From assembly GCA_021156105.1 (NCBI GenBank), contig JAJNBD010000007.1:1-52944 (forward strand): a stretch of 52,944 bases of DNA, given 5' to 3'. Below, piece after piece: positions 35,496 through 43,473 of the stretch. The notes under the pieces are model-generated. The model saw only the letters and a list, made by a program, of their open reading frames with translations. It searched no databases and was not told the origin of the DNA. This DNA is from Gammaproteobacteria bacterium. Lineage in GTDB: Bacteria > Pseudomonadota > Gammaproteobacteria > CAISUE01. The position numbers were made by a program, and so were the translations under genes. The first letter of the stretch is position 1; the number at the start of each line of letters is the position of its first letter.

Positions 35496-37502
35496 TTATT
35501 TATCCTGCGCATGCGTTAAATTTTTCATACTCTCCCGCAAAAATATATGCTGCCATTGTTGCACAAGGCTAATATTTTTTTCATTAACATAAACCAAGAA
35601 GAATTTAGGCTCAAGCGGATGCCAATAAAGCATGCAGTGATAGGTATTTTTACAAACTTTTACATAACCTCTACTCCAGCACTGGCCAATGATATTTGCC
35701 AAATGGTAAGCACATTCTGGCAAACTTATTAACCCTTTTAAAGCTGAAAAATCTTTGAGCAAGCAAATGTAGACTTCACCACACTGTGCGCGAACTTCTT
35801 TTTCTGCTTCTTCCACGTTAAAATTTTTCTGGATAAGAGAAAAGTGATAACTTGGTTTTAATAGGCGAGACATTTCAAGCAATTTTATATTATCTGAACA
35901 CCAACCTGTATCATAAAAGTCCTTCAGATTTTCAGCCCCTACCTTTAAAAAAGATTCTTGCCAATTTATCTCCTGCACCTGTTTATGCAACAAAAGAAGA
36001 ACCTTTCCCCCAAATTTAGTTACTGCACCATACTGTAGCATTTTCCTCAACGATCCTTCTTGTTGAAAATTTCTGCTTTCTCTCGTATTAGAGTGGTAAT
36101 TCCAACGAAACTGGATAATTTTTGCAGGAGCATGCTGAACAAGAAAATGTTTCAAAGCAGGATAAATTGGTCTAAAGATATCCGCTTGGCGAAAATAACG
36201 CTGACAAGCAAAATAACAAAAAATACCTGCGCCAGCAAGCAAAGCTTCAAAAAACAAAAGCTGCATATGATATTCCCAAGTAGAATGCACTTTAAAAAAA
36301 AGTGGCATAAAAAATAGGCTACTTAAAATAATTGCCCAATATTTTTCAATGGCAAAACATTTAATTTGAAGATAAGCTAATATGGAGCGCAGCAAAAACA
36401 TCGGCAGTAAAAATAAAGTCCAGCTAATATAATTTGGCATAAAAAATAAAATTAGCAAACTCGATGTTAACCAAAACCATATTCCTAGCAATAAACTAAT
36501 AAAGAAAAATTTATGGAAATAACTTTTACGAAAAATAGAAAATGAAGCGCGGAGGCTTAATTTTTTAAAATCAAAATAGTTAACTTTTGCCCAGCTAAAA
36601 CCTGCAAGTACCTGAGGCATGATCAAATAAAATACTTTAAACAAACTTTCATGATGACCAGCATGCGGCTTTAACAACCAAAGCAATATCCCCTCTAACC
36701 CCATTAATGCAGTCGAGCTACCCGCTAGAATCATTAGCGTATAATGCTGATTTTTGAGAAAAAACCACCAATCACTTAAGCTAATCGATACTAACTTGAA
36801 GTTTAAAACTTTATACGCACGGTGAACAAAATACCAAGTTAGTCCTAAGCTCAGAACACTAGAAAAGAAATATGAAATTGGCAAGCATAAAGGTTTTTGC
36901 CAATGCCATAGCAACATTATCACAAAAAAACCCAATAATTCTGCTGCAACCATTGCCCAAAAAGGACGATAGATGCGCTGCAAAGCATAAACACCGGAAT
37001 GCAGGGTCTTAATGACAGTATCGCTCGTTAGTTGAAAGCAAATCGCCGCCATATACCAATACATTAATGTAGAACCCCGAACGCTATAAGCGGTAAGAAA
37101 ACCAAGCAAAGAAACCCCTGACAAAACAACTAAGAGCAAAAGCAAAGCTAACCAACTCCAGCAAGTAATTGTATGCTGTAAATCAAATATTTTCCTTGCC
37201 TTGTAGCTTTCGCGAATCGAGCTACGCAGAACTTCTAATACCCCCCACCAACCATTATTAATAAACAAAGTTGCCGCACGCAGCAAAACTAAAAAAACGA
37301 ATTGGCTTGTACTAAAGAATAAACCAAGAAAATAAAATTCAAACAGATGCAAAATGGTACGAAAGCCATTATTTAAAAGTAAATAGCGCAAGCGATACCA
37401 TGCGTAAGCGATAGGAAAATTTAACAACAACGCTTGTGATAAAGTTTTTACTTTTTCTTGTCTTTGCTTTTGCTTAAACAACCAAGTTTGCAGAAGAGCC
37501 AT
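35496..37502 (-). CDS. Flippase-like 12-TM protein with unknown C-terminal domain, partner of the reverse transcriptase
   Basis: 668 residues. The first about 430 residues hold about 12-13 hydrophobic helices in a pattern like MOP-family (MATE/Wzx) flippases, including VVLSGVSLLGFLTAYSV and LLLVVLSG; helix 4 onwards carries paired aromatic residues. The last about 235 residues are soluble, with CLLKDFSALKGLISLPECAY and CKNTYHCMLYWHPLEPKF, and match nothing I know. The start codon overlaps the RT stop (TAATG), so the two are translationally coupled. No other gene lies within 1 kb on the same strand. This may be a membrane effector of the RT, or unrelated to it; RT-flippase pairs are not familiar to me. 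Confidence 0.7.
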   Translation of the reverse strand: MALLQTWLFKQKQRQEKVKTLSQALLLNFPIAYAWYRLRYLLLNNGFRTILHLFEFYFLGLFFSTSQFVFLVLLRAATLFINNGWWGVLEVLRSSIRESYKARKIFDLQHTITCWSWLALLLLLVVLSGVSLLGFLTAYSVRGSTLMYWYMAAICFQLTSDTVIKTLHSGVYALQRIYRPFWAMVAAELLGFFVIMLLWHWQKPLCLPISYFFSSVLSLGLTWYFVHRAYKVLNFKLVSISLSDWWFFLKNQHYTLMILAGSSTALMGLEGILLWLLKPHAGHHESLFKVFYLIMPQVLAGFSWAKVNYFDFKKLSLRASFSIFRKSYFHKFFFISLLLGIWFWLTSSLLILFFMPNYISWTLFLLPMFLLRSILAYLQIKCFAIEKYWAIILSSLFFMPLFFKVHSTWEYHMQLLFFEALLAGAGIFCYFACQRYFRQADIFRPIYPALKHFLVQHAPAKIIQFRWNYHSNTRESRNFQQEGSLRKMLQYGAVTKFGGKVLLLLHKQVQEINWQESFLKVGAENLKDFYDTGWCSDNIKLLEMSRLLKPSYHFSLIQKNFNVEEAEKEVRAQCGEVYICLLKDFSALKGLISLPECAYHLANIIGQCWSRGYVKVCKNTYHCMLYWHPLEPKFFLVYVNEKNISLVQQWQHIFLRESMKNLTHAQDK

Positions 37503-38824
37503 TACGTTTTACATTTTCTATTTTTAATTTGGCATAAAGAGAGCAAGCCATATTTATTACGTAGTTTGCGATAAGGTAAAAGGTTAAAAGCGTCTACCCC
37601 TTTCTTGCCGGTTAATGTCTCCGCAATGCTTAAAGCAATCTGCTTATCTAATTCTTTAAAATAAAAGCGATTGGTTGAATGGAATAAAGCTATTAAATCT
37701 GACTGGCTTTCTATACCCGTTTCAAACAGACGAGCCTGTTGATTAAGTGCTTCACATAGGGCATACGCTCGGTCTTCTAAGCTTTCACCCAATGTAAGCT
37801 TTGCCGTCACGAGAATAAGTTGGCGAAAGTAGCGCATTAACTTCCGAGTTTGCCCTTTTTTAGGCGCTCGTGTTGCATCAGCATAAATATTAAACCCTAA
37901 GAATTCAAAATACTGCGCCCCCAAAAACGCAGGCGCATCCACATCTTTCTTGCCTGCTTTTGTTAAATAAATAAATTTTTGCTTTTTTAAATTTAAAGTT
38001 AGTTCTAACGACGTTAAGATTTCACTAGTTTTTTGACTTGCCTCCAAAACCCTATCAGCGCTAGCGTGTAAAAATAAAAAGTCATCTCCATACCGAAGGT
38101 AAAATCCACCTTCAATACTCGCTAAGCACTGGTCTAATGGTGTTAAATAAAGGTTTCCTAGCATATTTGAGAAAACTGTTCCTGTTGGAAGTCCATATAA
38201 ATTTTGATAAAGAGTACCATCTTCTTGCAGAATCGCTGGACGGGTCAGCTGCTGTAGCAGCTCCCAACTATAAGCATGCGCGGCTTTGTCAGATGCCATT
38301 TCTGGCAGCAGACTTTCTAATTGTTGCCATATTAAAGAATGGAAATGCACAGGAATTGTATCAGTAAAGTCTTTAATATCAGCTCTAAAAACATACAAAT
38401 CTTTTTTTGCCTTTCTTGCTTTACGAATAAAAGCACTGCAACTCTTTATAGCTTCTATGATACATCTTCCTTTACGGTAAGAAAAAAGATGTGGTGAAAG
38501 ATATTTTTCTAACCGCGGCATTAAAAGCTCAAACCATAATCTCTGCAAAAGTATATCGGCTAATTGCAAATGAAAAAATGTTCGTGTTTTATTTCTAATT
38601 TTATAATGGCAGCGTTTAGCAGGAGAAGTTTGATATGACTTACTCGATAACTCTTCAGCTAATAAATGACAATAATGCCAGCGATGATGTTTTAAAAAAT
38701 TTAAACTCACTCCCGCTGGATCCACGTAAAAGCGCTTATTTTTCTCTATAGTTTGCTGATATAAACCTTCCCAAATACGCAAAAGTGCGGCATAAAGCAA
38801 GTGATGGTTTAAATAAGTCAGCAT
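37502..38824 (-). CDS. Reverse transcriptase (not group II intron-like or retron-like), unassigned group
   Basis: 440 residues from the ATG at 38824; upstream starts run through an inverted repeat. All RT motifs are present: SYRKGRCIIEAIKS (114-128, RT2), FRADIKDFTD with catalytic Asp149 (RT3), YGLPTGTVFSNMLGNLYL (210-227, RT4), YLRYGDDFLFL with YGDD at 245-248 (RT5), and FEFLGFNIY (RT7). There is no maturase domain, no obvious VTG or NAxxH of retrons, and no endonuclease. The short C-terminal region is helical. The TAATG overlap couples it to the membrane-protein gene. A 26-bp inverted repeat with inner hairpins lies immediately upstream and may be a template or regulatory RNA. Confidence 0.88.
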   Translation of the reverse strand: MLTYLNHHLLYAALLRIWEGLYQQTIEKNKRFYVDPAGVSLNFLKHHRWHYCHLLAEELSSKSYQTSPAKRCHYKIRNKTRTFFHLQLADILLQRLWFELLMPRLEKYLSPHLFSYRKGRCIIEAIKSCSAFIRKARKAKKDLYVFRADIKDFTDTIPVHFHSLIWQQLESLLPEMASDKAAHAYSWELLQQLTRPAILQEDGTLYQNLYGLPTGTVFSNMLGNLYLTPLDQCLASIEGGFYLRYGDDFLFLHASADRVLEASQKTSEILTSLELTLNLKKQKFIYLTKAGKKDVDAPAFLGAQYFEFLGFNIYADATRAPKKGQTRKLMRYFRQLILVTAKLTLGESLEDRAYALCEALNQQARLFETGIESQSDLIALFHSTNRFYFKELDKQIALSIAETLTGKKGVDAFNLLPYRKLRNKYGLLSLCQIKNRKCKT

Positions 38825-38846
38825 AATATAAATACAATTAAAAATG

Positions 38847-38982
38847 CTCAACGCTGAGCATGAGTAAATAAAGCTTTGAAAGCTCAAAATACTATTTCGC
38901 CGCAGCTAAATAATATTGACAAAAAACACAGTAAATACAGCAAACTTTACTGCTAATTTATTTACTCATGCTCAGCATTGAG
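38847..38982 (-). repeat. 26-bp inverted repeat with internal hairpins, upstream of the RT
   Basis: Arms at 38847-38872 and 38957-38982 are inverse complements with 25 of 26 matches (CTCAACGCTGAGCATGAGTA onwards). They enclose 84 bases that contain a 7-bp stem, CAGTAAA (38929-38935) with TTTACTG (38946-38952). The RT-proximal arm overlaps another hairpin, ATGCTCA (38844-38850) with TGAGCAT (38855-38861), and AGCTTT/AAAGCT (38872-38884) follows. The feature lies 22 bases before the RT start codon. It could be a ncRNA, an operator, or a terminator of the preceding gene. Confidence 0.75.
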
Positions 38983-39003
38983 ACACTTTGTATGACACTA
39001 GCC

Positions 39004-39375
39004 CTAATCTTCCACAAGCTGCTTTTCAGCAGCCAACTGTGCATGATGCGCCTGTTCTTTGAGAGCAGCTGCAAGCGCACGAGAAAGTTTATAAACCCTC
39101 TTATTCACCGTAAAATAGATATTCTTGTGTCCGGTTTCTTTCACTACATGAACATAAGTGCCCGTTATTTTACTTACAGGCTGTTGGATTTTTATTGCAA
39201 GCGCTTCTACAAAATATTCATCCTGAAGTTTCTTTGTATCAGAAGGAAGAGAATCTTTATTATATACTCCATTTCCTGCAGTGCCCTCAAAATCTTTTGT
39301 CTTTGCCATTGCTATTCCTGAAAAAGACAAGGTAACAGCTGTTAAGATTGCAATACTAAATTTTCCAAATTTCAT
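39004..39375 (-). CDS. Small secreted protein of unknown function
   Basis: 123 residues. A signal peptide is visible: basic start, hydrophobic core FSIAILTAVTLSFSGIA and cleavage likely after AMA. The mature part is Lys/Glu-rich and beta-type, with YVHVVKETGHKNIYFTVNKR, and ends in a helix LSRALAAALKEQAHHAQLAAE. No family is recognised. It lies directly upstream of the RT leader hairpin on the same strand, so the hairpin is also downstream of this gene. A role with the RT is not evident. Confidence 0.6.
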   Translation of the reverse strand: MKFGKFSIAILTAVTLSFSGIAMAKTKDFEGTAGNGVYNKDSLPSDTKKLQDEYFVEALAIKIQQPVSKITGTYVHVVKETGHKNIYFTVNKRVYKLSRALAAALKEQAHHAQLAAEKQLVED

Positions 39376-39454
39376 AAATATCCTTTTTAAAAAATAATAA
39401 AATGTTAAGTGGCTCGTTTAAAGCGTATAAGCCGTTAATCTAAAAACCAAAAAC

Positions 39455-40540
39455 TTAAGAAGCTTTACGACGCGGCTTTGTTTCTTGTGCTTTTGGCTGA
39501 CTCTTCCATCCTACCGCCATACCAGAGTTATAGCGCATATCCGCGTATTGCATTTGATCGGCACGGTTTTTTAAATTTTTCTCATAAACTTTAGCAAAAA
39601 CTTTTAAACGATCAACAACATTGCTTGATCCTAGGTAAAGTGTAACACCATTATTCAATACCAAAGTATAAGAAAGCCGTGGCGAAACTTCCATGCGCCA
39701 AATGGTCAAGTTATAAGGTTCAAGCAATTTGCTCAGGGCTTGATAAGCAGTCCATAGCTGCGGTGCTAATTTTTCAGGACCATTAATATAAGGTAGCGTG
39801 TCCATACCTTGCATATTTGGAGCTGAAAAAATCGCACCGTCAAAATTCAGTAATTGGTTGTCACCAAAGCGTGCGACAGCCTGCTTCTCTGTTAAACTCA
39901 CCAACAGCGTAGTAGGCCATTTACGCTTAATATTCACGCTTTGTACCCAAGGCAAATCTTGTAAGCGCTCTTTTAATTCGCTTGCAGAAAAAAATAATAA
40001 GCTGCCCGAAGCATAATGCGTTAGTACGCCTTGCAATGCTAAGCGATCAACGCGCTGAAAATCTCCTTTTAACTCAATATGTTTAATAGGAAAAATCCAG
40101 CTATCTCGATGGCGCCAACCCACAATGCTGGTTAATAACACTGCAATAAATAATAAAGAAAAAAAGATTTGCTTCCAAGGAATGCCCCAGCCTTGCGATT
40201 CTTCTTTGGATGAGCCCTGTGATAAACGGGATGCTTGATGCGTATAGCGTCTTTTAAATTGTTCTTCAGCGCGCTCGCGCTCAGACCGCTCGCGCAAACG
40301 ACCAATAAAAGTTGGCTTTGACTTGTTGGTTTGATCAGACTCCTCTCTAGAAAGCGTCCGTGAAATACTCGGCTTGAGTGAGTCCGTTTCTTCGCTGGTT
40401 GAAGCCTTAACCTCTACCTCAATGCTAAGCTCCGGTTCTGGCTCGGCTGGCACATGAGGGGAGATACTTTCCTCCAGCTCGGTAGAATCCTGTGCTAATT
40501 TACGAGAATGCTCTTTTGCATATCGCCGTGAAAAACTCAT
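39455..40540 (-). CDS. ftsQ: Cell division protein FtsQ with extended cytoplasmic N-terminus
   Basis: 361 residues. The cytoplasmic N-terminus is about 120 residues, unusually long and charged (RLRERSERERAEEQFKRRYT); then a membrane helix (IFFSLLFIAVLLTSIVGW), a POTRA domain (ELKGDFQRVDRLALQGVLTH) and the FtsQ beta domain (LPWVQSVNIKRKWPTTLLVS, VARFGDNQLLNFDG). It links early and late divisome proteins at the septum. It follows murB on the same strand, but ftsA, ftsZ, murC and ddl are not adjacent. Ribosome binding site AAGGAA at the start. Confidence 0.9.
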   Translation of the reverse strand: MSFSRRYAKEHSRKLAQDSTELEESISPHVPAEPEPELSIEVEVKASTSEETDSLKPSISRTLSREESDQTNKSKPTFIGRLRERSERERAEEQFKRRYTHQASRLSQGSSKEESQGWGIPWKQIFFSLLFIAVLLTSIVGWRHRDSWIFPIKHIELKGDFQRVDRLALQGVLTHYASGSLLFFSASELKERLQDLPWVQSVNIKRKWPTTLLVSLTEKQAVARFGDNQLLNFDGAIFSAPNMQGMDTLPYINGPEKLAPQLWTAYQALSKLLEPYNLTIWRMEVSPRLSYTLVLNNGVTLYLGSSNVVDRLKVFAKVYEKNLKNRADQMQYADMRYNSGMAVGWKSQPKAQETKPRRKAS

Positions 40541-40599
40541 ATCGTTCCTTCATTTATAAACTGTGTTTCTAGCGCTGAGGCTAGGTGTATTTGTTTGTT

Positions 40600-40626
40600 A
40601 ACCGCTCCATTACGGTTGCGGCTTTG
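40600..40626. repeat. Intergenic repeat, copy B
   Basis: AACCGCTCCATTACGGTTGC and adjacent bases resemble the right arm of the hairpin element at 33767-33802 and the segment at 48050-48080. It has a small internal stem AACCG/CGGTT. It lies between ftsQ and murB. Confidence 0.5.
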
Positions 40627-40635
40627 ATTTTAAAG

Positions 40636-41493
40636 CTATTCACCGATAATTTTAACTTCTAATACCAATCGAGTTGTAAATTTTTCTTCAACAATTTGTT
40701 GTACTTTATAAATTAACGTTTCAATATCTTTAGCTGTTGCATCACCAAGATTAACAATAAAATTAGCATGCTTTGGTGAAACCATTGCTCCACCAATTTG
40801 AAACCCTTTCAAACCTGCTTGTTCAATTAATTTTGCAGCATAATTGCCTGGTGGGTTACGGAAAGTCGACCCCCCGCTTGGCTCATTCGTTGGCTGGGTA
40901 CTAGAACGATAGTCTAAAAGGTCACGAATCATTTGTAAACTTGTCTCTTTATTTCCAGCAGATAAATGAAAATGCGCGGCAATAAACCAATGATCTGCCG
41001 GGATTTCTACATGGCGATAGTCATAAACAAAATTTTCTGCCGCGACAGTTTTGATCTCTCCATAACGATCCATGATTTCTACCGCTTTGACATGCGGCCA
41101 CGTTTCCCCTCCATGGCAGCCTGCGTTCATGGCCAAAGCACCGCCTACGGTGCCAGGCACCCCGGCTAAAAATTCGATACCAGTTAAATTTTGCCGTGCA
41201 GAAAATCTCGCCAGCGTCGCGCAAGAAACACCCGCTTCAGCACGAATGGTTGTATTATCCAACACTTCTATTTTATTTAAAAAGCGCTGTGTATTAATGA
41301 CTACGCCGCGGATGCCGCTGTCTCTAACTAACAAGTTACTGCCTAAACCACACCAAAAAATCGGCGTGTTAACAGATAATGTTTTTAAATACTCACTTAA
41401 CTGCAACAAACCTTCTGGCATAAAAAAAATGTCAGCAGGACCACCAACGCGCCAGGAAGTATGCAGTGACATAGGTTCATTATTTTTAATCAT
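40636..41493 (-). CDS. murB: UDP-N-acetylenolpyruvoylglucosamine reductase
   Basis: 285 residues, the typical short (type II-like) length. MurB reduces UDP-GlcNAc-enolpyruvate to UDP-MurNAc with NADPH and FAD. Evidence: TSWRVGGPADIFF at the start, GSNLLVRD, GVPGTVGGALAMNAGCHGGE (FAD-binding), FVYDYRHVEIP, the catalytic Ser region NEPSGGSTFRNPPG, and the C-terminal QAGLKGFQIGGAMVSPKHANF with Glu in LEVKIIGE. It is immediately upstream of ftsQ in transcriptional order, a partial dcw arrangement. Confidence 0.95.
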   Translation of the reverse strand: MIKNNEPMSLHTSWRVGGPADIFFMPEGLLQLSEYLKTLSVNTPIFWCGLGSNLLVRDSGIRGVVINTQRFLNKIEVLDNTTIRAEAGVSCATLARFSARQNLTGIEFLAGVPGTVGGALAMNAGCHGGETWPHVKAVEIMDRYGEIKTVAAENFVYDYRHVEIPADHWFIAAHFHLSAGNKETSLQMIRDLLDYRSSTQPTNEPSGGSTFRNPPGNYAAKLIEQAGLKGFQIGGAMVSPKHANFIVNLGDATAKDIETLIYKVQQIVEEKFTTRLVLEVKIIGE

Positions 41494-41519
41494 AATCGCT
41501 TTTTAGTGCAAATGCTTAT

Positions 41520-42950
41520 TTAAGTTTTTATTTTATTAACTAATCCCGTCGTAGAAAAACCTGGCACAAAATCCAAGATAATCACTTGACCACCGTTTGC
41601 AATCACTGCTTTGTGGCCAGCAATTTCTTCTACTTTATAATCACCACCTTTTACTAATACATGGGGAATAATTTTTTCAATCAAATTTTCCGGAGTATCT
41701 TCTGAAAATGAAGTCACCCAGTCTACTGCACGAAGGCCTGCAAGCACTTGCATACGAGCTCTTAAATCATTCAAAGGTCGGTTAGGCCCTTTGTTTAAAC
41801 GGCGTACAGAATCATCATCGTTTACAGCAACAATCAAGCGATCGCCTAGTTGCTTTGCTTGTTCTAAATATGCCACATGACCAGGATGTAAAATATCAAA
41901 ACAGCCATTCGTCATCACAATGGTTTCGCCATGGGCTTTTGCATCATCCACAGCAACCAATAGCTCTTGTTGAGTTAAGATATGCTTTTCATTATAGGAT
42001 TGCTTTAACTGCCAAATCTCGCGGCGTAATTCAGGAACACTAACTGTTGCCGCATTTAATTTCCGTACGCTAATACCTGCAGCTAAATTAGCCAACCTTA
42101 CCGCCTCATCTAAACTCGCATGACCAGCAACACTTGCCGCTAAATAAGCAATGACAGTATCACCAGCACCAGTCACATCATAAACTTCTTGTTGGTGAGC
42201 TGCGAGTGTCATGGGAGGTTTATCTTGCTGAAACAAAGTAACACCATGTTCACTGCGGGTCACTAATAAGGCAGGCAAGCCAGTTTCTTTAAGTAATTTT
42301 TCACCCTTTTCTAATAGGATTGCCTCTGTTGGACAGGGGCCAACGATTTCTTGGAATTCTTTTAAATTTGGGGTAATTAAAAATGCACCTTGATAATGCG
42401 CTAAATTATTTGTCTTTGGGTCCACAAAAACAGGCACTTGGTAACGTTGTGCAATTTGGATTAAATCTACCGCATGTTCCAACGTCCCTTTTGCGTAATC
42501 TGACAAAATTACCACATCAACTCTTTGTACTAATGACTCAAATTTTTCTTTTAAAACTTGAATGTGATTATTAACTTTACCACCTTCAAAATCAAGCCGC
42601 AAAAGTTGTTGGCGCAGACCTAAAATACGAAGTTTAACAATCGTTTGCAACTGTGGGTCTTTAATAAGATGAGCTTCAACTTGCTGCTGTGCAAGTTTTT
42701 TCTCGAGCGCACTGGCAGCGGCATCTTCGCCACAAATTCCTAACAAATAGGCTTTTGCATCTGTTGCAGCGACGTTTAATGCCACGTTTGCTGCGCCACC
42801 TGGACACTCATCATCACTTTTAATATTTACTACTGGCACGGGTGCTTCTGGTGAAATACGATGAATAGGGCCGGACCAATAACGGTCTAACATCACATCG
42901 CCCACAACTAACACGCGTGCTTTACTAAAATCAGGAATAAAATAAGTCAT
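41520..42950 (-). CDS. hldE: Bifunctional heptose kinase/adenylyltransferase
   Basis: 476 residues. The N-terminal PfkB-type domain (residues 1-315) phosphorylates D-glycero-D-manno-heptose 7-phosphate at C1, with VVGDVMLDRYWSGP, EAPVPVVNI, DECPGGAANVALN and DVTGAGDTVIAYLA. The C-terminal cytidylyltransferase-type domain (about 340-476) adenylylates the product, seen by TNGCFDILHPGHVAYL. The product feeds LPS inner core heptose. It is 26 bases from murB and next to dsbB; the gene order hldE-dsbB-waaA makes an envelope operon. Confidence 0.96.
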   Translation of the reverse strand: MTYFIPDFSKARVLVVGDVMLDRYWSGPIHRISPEAPVPVVNIKSDDECPGGAANVALNVAATDAKAYLLGICGEDAAASALEKKLAQQQVEAHLIKDPQLQTIVKLRILGLRQQLLRLDFEGGKVNNHIQVLKEKFESLVQRVDVVILSDYAKGTLEHAVDLIQIAQRYQVPVFVDPKTNNLAHYQGAFLITPNLKEFQEIVGPCPTEAILLEKGEKLLKETGLPALLVTRSEHGVTLFQQDKPPMTLAAHQQEVYDVTGAGDTVIAYLAASVAGHASLDEAVRLANLAAGISVRKLNAATVSVPELRREIWQLKQSYNEKHILTQQELLVAVDDAKAHGETIVMTNGCFDILHPGHVAYLEQAKQLGDRLIVAVNDDDSVRRLNKGPNRPLNDLRARMQVLAGLRAVDWVTSFSEDTPENLIEKIIPHVLVKGGDYKVEEIAGHKAVIANGGQVIILDFVPGFSTTGLVNKIKT

Positions 42951-42956
42951 AAAATT

Positions 42957-43433
42957 TTAATCATAAAAAAATTGCTTAATCGCCCAAACCACAAAAACTG
43001 CTAGCCAAATTGCTGACCAAGAAGCCATGCTTAAACCTAAAAAGCGCCAATCAACCACAGCGCATTCTCCACTGCCTTGAAAAATTTTCAATAACGCGTC
43101 ATTGAGCGGCAGATTTTGAATAAGATAATTAAGCCCAGGACCACAGCCAGGCACTTGGTCTTTCGGTAAATGCTGCAAGTAAACCTGGCGAATTGCAACT
43201 GCTAAACCGCCACCTGCCACTAAAAACATTAAAACTGCCTGTAAGCGTATTAGCCACTTTTTAGCAGGAAAAATTAAGAAAATTAAAAATAATAAAGCCA
43301 CCCCCATAAACGCCAAACGCTGCAAAATACACAAAGGGCAAGGGTTTAAATGTTGGTAGTATTGAAAAAATAGCGCAGCCAAAATAAGCCCAAATGAAAG
43401 CAAAAAACCCATTAAATTTTTTAATCTCATCAT
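42957..43433 (-). CDS. dsbB: Disulfide bond formation protein B
   Basis: 158 residues with four transmembrane helices. Periplasmic cysteine pairs are visible: NPCPLCILQRLAF (Cys-Pro-Leu-Cys) and the later QVPGCGPGLNY plus GECAVVDWRFLG. DsbB reoxidises DsbA with ubiquinone. It begins six bases after hldE in reading direction. Its first Met is doubled; the start at 43433 is taken as the more upstream of two. Confidence 0.92.
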   Translation of the reverse strand: MMRLKNLMGFLLSFGLILAALFFQYYQHLNPCPLCILQRLAFMGVALLFLIFLIFPAKKWLIRLQAVLMFLVAGGGLAVAIRQVYLQHLPKDQVPGCGPGLNYLIQNLPLNDALLKIFQGSGECAVVDWRFLGLSMASWSAIWLAVFVVWAIKQFFYD

Positions 43434-43473
43434 GCTCTCCTATTTTATTCGTGATGACACCGGTTCTTTTATT

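Noticed and set aside
38825..38887. Longer RT start from a TTG at 38887
   Set aside because: It would place the start within the inverted repeat and adds 21 residues of non-family sequence; the ATG at 38824 is preferred.
38825..39003. A bona fide retron ncRNA
   Set aside because: The inverted repeat resembles retron flanks, but the RT lacks typical VTG and NAxxH motifs and the enclosed 84 bases are short, so only a retron-like analogy is kept.
37502..39375. Diversity-generating retroelement
   Set aside because: The RT core could fit, but no template/variable repeat pair was seen nearby and the 123-residue neighbour has a signal peptide rather than an Avd-like four-helix form.
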